Assembly: GCA_900556785.1 (NCBI GenBank)
Contig: USQK01000036.1
Location: forward strand, 1 to 17,080
DNA length: 17,080 nucleotides
Direction of reading: 5' to 3'
Source: an uncultured Veillonella sp.
Lineage (GTDB): Bacteria; Bacillota; Negativicutes; Veillonellales; Veillonellaceae
Below the pieces are notes generated by a model, which had not been told where the DNA came from, did no database searches, and saw only the letters and a program-made list of their open reading frames with translations. The position numbers and the translations under genes were made by a program. Of this stretch, positions 1 to 6,132 are shown one piece after another (position 1 is the first letter of the stretch; every line of letters begins with the position of its first letter).

Positions 1-1913
1 AATACAACGTCTGCCGCTTCGATAGCCGCATCAGCACCACTACCCATCGCACCACCTACATCAGCACCAGCAAGTACTGGAGCATCGTTGATGCCGTCCC
101 CTACGAACATAGTTGGACCATATTCAGAGCGAATATCTTGTACTACGGACAATTTATCTTGTGGCAACAATTGAGCGCGAACAGCACTTACACCAGTTTC
201 TTTAGCGATGTAATTTGCACTTGCTTCAGCATCACCTGTAAGCATAACAGTTTTAATATCTTGACCATTAAGATTAGCAATCGCTTCAGCAGAGTCTGGG
301 CGAGCTTCATCGGCGATGATGATACGACCTAAGTATGTATTACCTTCTGCCACAAGAACTTCTGTGCCATATTCAGCAACCTCTGTTGGATAGCCTTGCA
401 CATTATAGCGTTCCATAAGGCGACGGTTACCAATAAGTACTTGTTGACCATCAGTCATACCCACCATACCTTCACCAGCTAACTCTTGAACGAAATCAGA
501 AGGTTCCACTGTAAGGCCTTGATCTTTTGCTTCAGACACGATGCTTGTTGCGATTGGATGTGTAGAAACGGCTTCGATAGCTGCCGCCATGGATAACAAT
601 TGACTGGAACTTACATGAGAGCCTACAGTTTCTACGCTGTGAACTTTGAACTCACCAGATGTGATAGTACCAGTTTTATCAAGAGCTACTGCTTTCACAT
701 TAGCCAACGCCTCGATAACTCGACCACCTTTTAATAAGATACCGTGTTTAGACGCATTGCCGATACCAGAGAAGAATGCAAGTGGCACGCTAAGCACCAA
801 TGCACATGGGCAAGAAATAACGAGGAATGTTAAGGCTGTGTAAATCCATTTATGCCATTCACCTGTAATAAGGGACGGAATGATAGCTACAGCCAATGCA
901 AAAGCTACAACGATTGGTGTGTATACGCGAGCGAAACGCGTGATAAAACGGTCGATTTTAGGTTTAGAAGATGCTGCATTTTCCACGGCATCAAGAATTT
1001 TAGTAACCATGGATTCTTCAAGAACCTTATCTACACGCATTGTAATGCGACCAGATTCGTTGATACAACCAGACATAAGTTGAGTGCCAGGTACGGCGCG
1101 AACAGGTACAGGTTCACCTGTTACAGGTGCTGTATTAACGCGTGTTTCACCTTCAAGCACTGTGCCGTCTAGAGGAATTAAATCGCCAGGACGAACCTCG
1201 ATAGTCCAGCCTACTTCAACCTTTTCAGGAGCCATAACTACGATTTCACCACCGCAGTCTGTATCTACAACGCGCACCTCTTGAGGACGCATATCAACAG
1301 CGTTCATGATTTCTGTACGACTACGATCAGTTGCTTTTTCTTCGAAGAACTCACCAATACGGTAAAACAAGATAACGCCTACTGCTTCAGGCAATGCGTC
1401 GATTGCAATGGCGCCCAATGTAGCGATAGACATCAAGAAGTTCTCATCAAATACTTGACCTTTTAAGATATTACGACCTGCGATACGCAATACTGGGAAC
1501 GCAAGAAGAATATACGCAACATAGTAAATTGGAGTCTCAATACTCTCTGGCAAGCTGATGGATGGGACAAAGGATGACAAAACTTCATAAAGCATGAATA
1601 ACAAGCCTGCTACGATGACTGCAATTGTTACAGCATCACTACCGTGGTCGTGATCATGACCATGGTCATCCATAGTCGCTTTAGATTTACGTTCATAATC
1701 AGCTACTGTAACGCCCTCTTCGATGGCATCACAAATGTCTTGAATGTCACGTTTAAGAGCTTCGCGGTCTTCCCAAGAGCCGGTTAATTTTAATTGATGT
1801 GTAGCAAGTGTAAAATTGGCAGTCTCTACAACATCCATTTTACGGATACGATCTTCAATTTTTGCTGCGCAGTTCGCACAGTTCAAATCCTTCAACAACA
1901 ATGTTTCTTCCAT
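1..1913 (-). CDS. cadA: Heavy-metal P1B-type ATPase (Zn2+/Cd2+/Pb2+ exporter, CadA/ZntA-like), 3' end cut by the window
   Basis: This is an integral membrane pump that exports divalent soft metals using ATP. The frame is open from ATG at 1913 to the window edge (637 codons, no stop or frameshift). Residues 9-18 carry an HMA metal-binding motif (DLNCANCAAK, C12/C15). A His/Asp-rich stretch at 82-93 (DDHGHDHDHGSD) joins it to the membrane part. The actuator TGE is at 265-267, the membrane CPC motif at 368-370 (SCPCALVLSVPL), the phosphorylated Asp is D412 in DKTGTIT, and the hinge GDGINDAP is at 605-612. The sequence after CPC (ALVLSVP) and the following SGIGNASKHG match the Zn/Cd/Pb group better than CopA-type copper pumps. 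Only the C-terminal membrane helices are missing. The start is supported by AAAGGAG five bases upstream. Exact metal preference is inferred. Confidence 0.93.
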   Translation of the reverse strand, partial: MEETLLLKDLNCANCAAKIEDRIRKMDVVETANFTLATHQLKLTGSWEDREALKRDIQDICDAIEEGVTVADYERKSKATMDDHGHDHDHGSDAVTIAVIVAGLLFMLYEVLSSFVPSISLPESIETPIYYVAYILLAFPVLRIAGRNILKGQVFDENFLMSIATLGAIAIDALPEAVGVILFYRIGEFFEEKATDRSRTEIMNAVDMRPQEVRVVDTDCGGEIVVMAPEKVEVGWTIEVRPGDLIPLDGTVLEGETRVNTAPVTGEPVPVRAVPGTQLMSGCINESGRITMRVDKVLEESMVTKILDAVENAASSKPKIDRFITRFARVYTPIVVAFALAVAIIPSLITGEWHKWIYTALTFLVISCPCALVLSVPLAFFSGIGNASKHGILLKGGRVIEALANVKAVALDKTGTITSGEFKVHSVETVGSHVSSSQLLSMAAAIEAVSTHPIATSIVSEAKDQGLTVEPSDFVQELAGEGMVGMTDGQQVLIGNRRLMERYNVQGYPTEVAEYGTEVLVAEGNTYLGRIIIADEARPDSAEAIANLNGQDIKTVMLTGDAEASANYIAKETGVSAVRAQLLPQDKLSVVQDIRSEYGPTMFVGDGINDAPVLAGADVGGAMGSGADAAIEAADVV

Positions 1914-2056
1914 GATATCTCCTTTGATAATAGTGAAAGTTTCTATCCTGTATTATAAGTTAATTTATTGTCTATTTCTAATACTTATTAGACATATCTT
2001 GTTTCATATCTTGTTATATATGTTCCTAAACATTATTCATCAGATATTTTTATTTA

Positions 2057-2074
2057 TATGAATACTCATTCATA
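2057..2074. promoter_or_regulatory. Candidate ArsR/SmtB (CadC/CzrA)-type metal-sensor operator
   Basis: There is a perfect 7-bp inverted repeat, TATGAAT-actc-ATTCATA, at the expected transcription start just downstream of the -10 box at 2081-2086. It contains TGAA-N6-TTCA, the half-site spacing typical of ArsR/SmtB-family operators in front of cadA, zntA or ziaA genes. Position and motif both suit metal-relieved repression. No regulator gene is present in the window, so the cognate repressor is inferred. Confidence 0.5.
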
Positions 2075-2080
2075 CGTTTT

Positions 2081-2109
2081 ATTTTAATAGAAGATATACT
2101 GTATGTCAA
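2081..2109 (-). promoter_or_regulatory. Sigma-70-type promoter of the metal ATPase gene
   Basis: On the minus strand TTGACA (2109-2104) is followed by a 17-bp spacer and TAAAAT (2086-2081). This is a perfect -35 and a 5/6 -10 at optimal spacing. Transcription would start near 2074, giving a leader of about 160 nt before the ATPase start at 1913. A weaker second candidate (TTAGAA, 18 bp, TATAAT with the -10 at 1957-1952) lies closer to the gene and overlaps the inverted repeat CTAATA-ct-TATTAG at 1978-1991. Confidence 0.7.
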
Positions 2110-2136
2110 GAAGAATTATCAACTCTTCAAAGGTTC

Positions 2137-2460
2137 TTATTCAAAAAGATTAATTTCCTTTATATCTTTAAAAGCAATGGCTACGCCCTCAATAAATAGA
2201 CTATGGGCCGGTTTACCTATCGCCTCGATAGTCCCTACTAATTCCGTATAGCAATGACCTGTATAATAAAGCACTCGCACAAAATCTCCTTCCACCAAGG
2301 ATTGTATAGTACGGTTTAATTCCTCTATTTGATCCTCCGATAGCTCTACACGATTCTCTTTAGGCCGTGCCACCGCTGCTAGTAATACTTCAAATCCCTT
2401 TAATGCCGCAAAGGGCATAAATTGTTTCGCCCGTTGTAAACGAGACATACGATGTTTCAT
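2137..2460 (-). CDS. YolD-like family protein
   Basis: This 107-residue protein resembles the YolD-like family (PF08863), small soluble proteins usually encoded beside a UvrX/UmuC-type Y-family polymerase. The N-terminus has the family pattern RAKQFMPFAALKGF (residues 10-23). The second half has YY.G..Y...G.I..I and ends with a V.I.F.DI..I strand pattern. It lies 80 bp downstream of the polymerase gene on the same strand, so the two are probably cotranscribed. The start ATG at 2460 follows GGGGAGG nine bases upstream. The biochemical role of the family is not settled; the pairing suggests a part in DNA damage tolerance. No clear terminator was seen between its stop and the ATPase promoter at 2109. 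Confidence 0.8.
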   Translation of the reverse strand: MKHRMSRLQRAKQFMPFAALKGFEVLLAAVARPKENRVELSEDQIEELNRTIQSLVEGDFVRVLYYTGHCYTELVGTIEAIGKPAHSLFIEGVAIAFKDIKEINLFE

Positions 2461-2540
2461 TAATGTATACCTCCCCTTATGCGACTAATCTATTTTCAAT
2501 TGTATTCTTCGTTCAATTGCCATTGTATCCATTACACTAT

Positions 2541-3824
2541 TTATTCCCCATTATGGCCACCTACCAAGGTATTTCTAAAGCGCATTGTCCCTTCATCTTG
2601 CAAGCTAGAGGCACGTAAAATAGCGTTTTTACCGAACTGCTCCTTGATAGATAACATCGCCTCATGGACTTGCCGTTCCTTTTCTTCTTCATCCGTCGCA
2701 AGGGCGCTAAACAAATCTACCTCTTGAGGTATAGCAGAGCGATTGACTAAATCCTCAAAGCTTACGCCTATACGCCGTATAAGTTCATTTTTATGGCAAT
2801 GTTGTTCATATAATTTAATTACTGCCGTCGTTAATGCTTGCAATGAATCAGTGTACTGCTTAAGCTTTTTAGAACCTCCAGTAGAGCGCACCATTTCATC
2901 TGCATAGCCAATATGAACATGAATATGATTCGTAACCCCTTTGATTTGTAAAAGCTCTAATACCAAGGACTCCACCATTTCTCGCATAGGCACATAGGCC
3001 TCTTCGTAAGTATAGTTACGCAACAAAATCTGGCTATGCGAGATAGAATGCTTAATAGGACGATACGCATGGATATCTGCAATCGTACACGGCTCACGGC
3101 CCCAAGCATGATCGATGATGAGCTCGGCGTTAATGCCAAACTCCTTATACAGCTTAGCCTCTGGAACCATGGTAATACCATGCAAATCATAAGCTCCATA
3201 TTTATGTAAGCGGTTAGCTATTCCCTTACCAATTTGCCAAATATCGGTCAAGGGCTGATGATACCAAATTTTCTCTTTAAAGAGGCTTTCATCAAGATAT
3301 CCTATAAAATCAGGCGCATGTTTTGCGAGAATATCGAGAGCAACCTTGGCGAGGAATAAATTCGTGCCAATCCCAACAGTAGCATAAATGTTAGTCGCCT
3401 TGAGCACCGCATCAAGTAACATCTGCGCTAGCTCATGAGGCGTTTTCTTGTAAAGCGGCAAGTAGGGGGTGATATCAATGAAATACTCATCGATGGAGTA
3501 TACATGTACATCCTCAGGTGCCACATACTTGAGCAAAGTCCCGTAAATCTCAGCAGACGCCTGCATATACCGCTTCATATGAGGCTTCACCGTCAAATAC
3601 TCAATGTGCGGAGGAATCTCAAAAAGACGACTGCGATTCTTAACACCTAACTTTTTTAAGGCCGGTGAAATAGCCAATGTAATAGCCCCTTTGCCACGAG
3701 ATCCATCGGCCACCACCAAAGGCGTTGTAAACGGATCCAGCCCCAAATCAGCACACTCCACAGACGCGTAAAAACTCTTCAAATCAATGCACATATACAT
3801 TCGATCCGTATCAGCTGAACCCAT
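2541..3824 (-). CDS. Y-family DNA polymerase (UvrX/UmuC/DinB-like lesion-bypass polymerase)
   Basis: This is a translesion DNA polymerase that extends primers past damaged template bases, 427 residues, near the usual length for UvrX/YqjW proteins. Catalytic carboxylates are visible: D14 in IDLKSFYASVE (13-23) and D112/E113 in YSIDEYFID (109-117). The helix-hairpin-helix-like segment DIWQIGKGIANRL is at 194-206. QEVDLF at 367-372 fits the sliding-clamp-binding motif. The C-terminal KNAILRASSL ... GGHNGE resembles the conserved end of UvrX-type enzymes and separates it from classical DinB. The start ATG at 3824 follows GAGGAGGTG. Its promoter overlaps a LexA-box-like palindrome, so damage induction is likely. 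Assignment to the Y family is firm; the subgroup name is less so. Confidence 0.92.
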   Translation of the reverse strand: MGSADTDRMYMCIDLKSFYASVECADLGLDPFTTPLVVADGSRGKGAITLAISPALKKLGVKNRSRLFEIPPHIEYLTVKPHMKRYMQASAEIYGTLLKYVAPEDVHVYSIDEYFIDITPYLPLYKKTPHELAQMLLDAVLKATNIYATVGIGTNLFLAKVALDILAKHAPDFIGYLDESLFKEKIWYHQPLTDIWQIGKGIANRLHKYGAYDLHGITMVPEAKLYKEFGINAELIIDHAWGREPCTIADIHAYRPIKHSISHSQILLRNYTYEEAYVPMREMVESLVLELLQIKGVTNHIHVHIGYADEMVRSTGGSKKLKQYTDSLQALTTAVIKLYEQHCHKNELIRRIGVSFEDLVNRSAIPQEVDLFSALATDEEEKERQVHEAMLSIKEQFGKNAILRASSLQDEGTMRFRNTLVGGHNGE

Positions 3825-3894
3825 ACAAACACCTCCTCAAACCGCTAAATACCTGAAGTTTATAAGAATTACAAGAAGAATAATTTCTATGATT

Positions 3895-3923
3895 AGTATA
3901 ACAAAAATACAAAGTATTTTCAA
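3895..3923 (-). promoter_or_regulatory. Promoter of the Y-family polymerase - yolD unit
   Basis: On the minus strand TTGAAA (3923-3918), a 17-bp spacer and TATACT (3900-3895) form a good housekeeping promoter about 70 bp upstream of the polymerase start codon. Confidence 0.65.
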
Positions 3924-3934
3924 ACATATGTTTG
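3921..3934. promoter_or_regulatory. Candidate LexA (DinR-type) SOS box
   Basis: CAAACATATGTTTG is a perfect 14-bp palindrome. It differs from the Gram-positive LexA box CGAACATATGTTCG by one base in each half. It overlaps the -35 hexamer of the polymerase promoter, a place where a bound repressor would block RNA polymerase. Y-family polymerases are typical SOS genes, which supports the call. The lineage-specific LexA consensus is not known to me from this sequence. Confidence 0.55.
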
Positions 3935-3968
3935 TTATTATAGTGGCAAATTTTGGACATAAAAATGA

Positions 3969-4013
3969 AAGAGTACCTACTATTAGACATAAAATCTAAT
4001 AGTAGGTACTCTT
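3969..4013. terminator. 18-bp perfect hairpin, possible terminator or insulator
   Basis: Arms 3969-3986 and 3996-4013 are exact complements over 18 bp with a 9-nt AT-rich loop. Read on the minus strand the hairpin is followed by TCATTTTTAT, a broken U-tract. It lies between the dnaB operon and the polymerase promoter and could stop readthrough into the damage-inducible unit. The stem has few GC pairs near the tail, so termination strength is uncertain. Confidence 0.45.
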
Positions 4014-4059
4014 AAGTACGTGTATAACCTAACCCAAAACTTCTATTCCCAGTTCTTTC

Positions 4060-4265
4060 AACAATACACTGAAAACTATCTAGTGCCAATATATTGATGG
4101 GACTTATTTTGCTAACGTAATACAAAAAGAGCACCACCTATCGAGGGGCGACTTACGCGTCGTTTGGAGCCACGAGATAGGTGGTGCTTTTTTGTAACTA
4201 AGTTGTCGAAATAAAGTCGGGCCCCATCAATATAAAGGAACTAACCGATAGTTTTCATTATTGTT
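4060..4265. repeat. Large imperfect inverted repeat (~200 bp, MITE-like or structured 3' UTR) abutting dnaB
   Basis: The sequence from about 4060 is matched, inverted, by the sequence up to about 4265. Matching blocks from outside in are AACAATA / TATTGTT, GAAAACTATC (4071-4080) / GATAGTTTTC (4247-4256), ATATTGATGGG (4091-4101) / CCCATCAATAT (4223-4233), a diverged ACTTATTTTG-like block, and GCACCACCTATC (4131-4142) / GATAGGTGGTGC (4176-4187). The 33-bp centre (4143-4175) holds a smaller CGAC/GTCG hairpin. The right edge overlaps the last codons and stop of dnaB. No coding potential was seen. It may be a non-autonomous mobile element or a conserved RNA fold. Confidence 0.6.
4125..4194 (-). 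terminator. Probable terminator of the DUF2232-gdpP-rplI-dnaB operon
   Basis: The inner stem of the large inverted repeat (GCACCACCTATC / GATAGGTGGTGC) is GC-rich. It is followed by CTTTTTGT on the minus strand and by TTTTTTGT on the plus strand, so it could terminate in either direction. It lies about 70 bp after the dnaB stop codon. The loop is longer than in a typical terminator. Confidence 0.5.
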
Positions 4266-5616
4266 CCGGTCCCATGTCTCGGAATTCTATATCTCTAAAT
4301 TGTGTTAGTTCCCCAACGAATTGGAGTTCCACGGTACCGACGGAACCATTACGGTGTTTACGAATGAGGACCTCTGCATTGTCCCCTTTTTCGGAGTTTT
4401 CATCGTAATATTTATCGCGGTACAAGAAGATAACGATATCCGCATCTTGCTCGAGGGAACCAGATTCACGAAGGTCCGAAAGTACAGGCCGTTTATCTGG
4501 TCTGCTTTCAACACTACGAGATAACTGAGACAAAGCGATAACCGGTACGTTAAATTCACGAGCAATCAGTTTAAGATTACGAGAGATTTCGGACACCTCT
4601 TGTTGACGATTTTCACTGCCCTTACCAGCATTTCGACCTTGCATCAACTGAATATAATCGACGATAACGAGATCGAGGCCATGTTCCACCTTGAGACGGC
4701 GCAATTTAGAGCGCATATCTTGTACGGTAAGACCCGGCGTATCATCGATAAAGAGCTTGGATTTACTCATGCGATCCGCTGCGGCAATAACCTTTTCCCA
4801 GTCAGCAGGATCCATGTTCGCACGGCGCAATTTTTCAGAGCTCACACCTGCCACGGAGGACAAAATACGACCAACGAGCTGTTCCTTGCCCATTTCCAGG
4901 GAAAAGAACGCCACCGTCTTGTCGTACAACATCGTTACGTTTTGAGCGATGTTCAAGGTGAAAGCTGTTTTCCCCATCGCAGGACGAGCCGCTACGAGGA
5001 TGAGGTCAGATTTTTGTAAGCCGTTGAAAATATGGTCCACATCTTTAAAGCCTGTTGGCACACCTGTAATAGCACCATCATGCTGTTGCAGTGCATTAAG
5101 TTTATCTAGATTAGATAAAACCACTTCACCAATAGCTGCAAAGGAGGATTCAGACTGAGTTTGACCGCTTACGTCTAGCACCATTTGCTCTGCCTTATTG
5201 AGGATTGCCGTCGGCTCATCTTCGCCAGCATACGTCATGCCTACGATTTTATTCCCTGCATCGATGAGGCGGCGCAACTGAGCTTTCTCGCTGATGATTT
5301 TCGCATGTTCCTCTACATTGTAGGAAACCGATTCATTCGCAAGAGATGTAATATAAGCAAGACCACCTACTGCATCAAGGCGCTTACGACGGTCTAGTTC
5401 TTCACCAACTGTGATAAAGTCAGCCGTCTTATTGGCATGCACGATTTCTAGAATAGCATCGTAAATAATACGATGTGCATCTCGGTAAAAATCTTCAGAT
5501 TTAAGAATACTCGTCACCGTATCTACAACGGCACCCATATTGGATCCATTAGTTAATAAAGCCCCCAAAACGGCCTTTTCCGCATCTAGATTATGCGGTG
5601 GAATGCGTACATCCAT
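4258..5616 (-). CDS. dnaB: Replicative DNA helicase DnaB (DnaC in Bacillus naming)
   Basis: This hexameric 5'-3' helicase unwinds DNA at the replication fork. From ATG at 5616 the protein has 452 residues, close to the usual ~450. The N-terminal domain opens with MDVRIPPHNLDAEKAVLGAL. The C-terminal RecA-fold domain has Walker A ARPAMGKTA (about 210-218), Walker B LVIVDYIQL (about 316-324), and the motif ALSQLSRSVESR after it. The start at 5616 is preferred over an in-frame upstream ATG at 5667 because AAGGGG stands just before it, the family N-terminus begins there, and the longer form would run through a hairpin. It is the last gene of the DUF2232-gdpP-rplI-dnaB cluster, 69 bp after rplI. 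No intein or frameshift was seen. Confidence 0.97.
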   Translation of the reverse strand: MDVRIPPHNLDAEKAVLGALLTNGSNMGAVVDTVTSILKSEDFYRDAHRIIYDAILEIVHANKTADFITVGEELDRRKRLDAVGGLAYITSLANESVSYNVEEHAKIISEKAQLRRLIDAGNKIVGMTYAGEDEPTAILNKAEQMVLDVSGQTQSESSFAAIGEVVLSNLDKLNALQQHDGAITGVPTGFKDVDHIFNGLQKSDLILVAARPAMGKTAFTLNIAQNVTMLYDKTVAFFSLEMGKEQLVGRILSSVAGVSSEKLRRANMDPADWEKVIAAADRMSKSKLFIDDTPGLTVQDMRSKLRRLKVEHGLDLVIVDYIQLMQGRNAGKGSENRQQEVSEISRNLKLIAREFNVPVIALSQLSRSVESRPDKRPVLSDLRESGSLEQDADIVIFLYRDKYYDENSEKGDNAEVLIRKHRNGSVGTVELQFVGELTQFRDIEFRDMGPEQ

Positions 5617-5653
5617 GATAATCCCCTTTACAAAACCACTATGGATAAAAGAA

Positions 5654-5680
5654 TTCACCATACTCAAAGAGCATGGTGAA
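5654..5680 (-). promoter_or_regulatory. Hairpin in the rplI-dnaB spacer (weak attenuator or mRNA processing site)
   Basis: TTCACCAT (5654-5661) pairs with ATGGTGAA (5673-5680), with an inner CTC-aaa-GAG stem. On the minus strand it is followed by TTCTTTTAT, an imperfect U-tract. It sits between the rplI stop and the dnaB ribosome binding site. It could reduce dnaB transcription relative to rplI or mark a cleavage site. Confidence 0.45.
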
Positions 5681-5685
5681 CACTA

Positions 5686-6132
5686 TTATTCAGCTACTAC
5701 GTTAACCTTGATAGTACTTGTAATTTCAGGATGAACACGAACGAGTACATCATGTACGCCTAATGTTTTCAATGGTTCTTTGATTTCGATTTTCTTTTTA
5801 TCGATATCTACTTTGTATTGCGCTTTAGCTGCATCGGAAATATCTTTTGCAGTAACGGAACCGAATACACGACCTTCTTCGCCCATGCGAACTTTTACAG
5901 TTACTTCAACCTTAGTCAATTGAGCTGCCAAGATTTTAGCCTCGTCATTGGCAACAGCTTTATTGTGAGCGATGGATTCTTGCTTTTGTTTCGCATTATT
6001 TACGTTAGTTGCTGTACCTTCAAGGCCAAGACCTTTTTTGATCAATACATTACGGCCATATGCATCGCTAACTTCAACGATTTCGCCTTTTTTACCAACC
6101 TTTTTAACGTCTTCCAACAATACTACTTTCAT
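5686..6132 (-). CDS. rplI: 50S ribosomal protein L9
   Basis: This is a large-subunit ribosomal protein of 148 residues, the normal length for L9. The N-terminal signature MKVVLLEDVKKVGKKGEIVEV and the following YGRNVLIKKGLG are diagnostic. A charged helical linker (about 45-75) leads to the C-terminal RNA-binding domain, which ends VHPEITSTIKVNV. Its ATG overlaps the gdpP stop codon in a 4-base ATGA (6129-6132), which implies translational coupling. The ribosome binding site GAGGAGGAAG lies inside the last gdpP codons. It is followed by dnaB, the standard Firmicute order. Confidence 0.98.
   Translation of the reverse strand: MKVVLLEDVKKVGKKGEIVEVSDAYGRNVLIKKGLGLEGTATNVNNAKQKQESIAHNKAVANDEAKILAAQLTKVEVTVKVRMGEEGRVFGSVTAKDISDAAKAQYKVDIDKKKIEIKEPLKTLGVHDVLVRVHPEITSTIKVNVVAE

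Noticed and set aside
2541..3824. Classical DinB (Pol IV) identity for the polymerase
   Set aside because: The C-terminal KNAILRASSL ... GGHNGE and the adjacent YolD gene point to the UvrX/YqjW-type branch, so the symbol dinB was not used.
4600..5019. 139-codon plus-strand frame
   Set aside because: Antisense to the ATPase domain of dnaB; no independent evidence of coding.
5617..5667. Longer dnaB starting at ATG 5667
   Set aside because: The extra 17 residues are not part of the family N-terminus, the sequence runs from the rplI-dnaB hairpin, and the better ribosome binding site precedes 5616.
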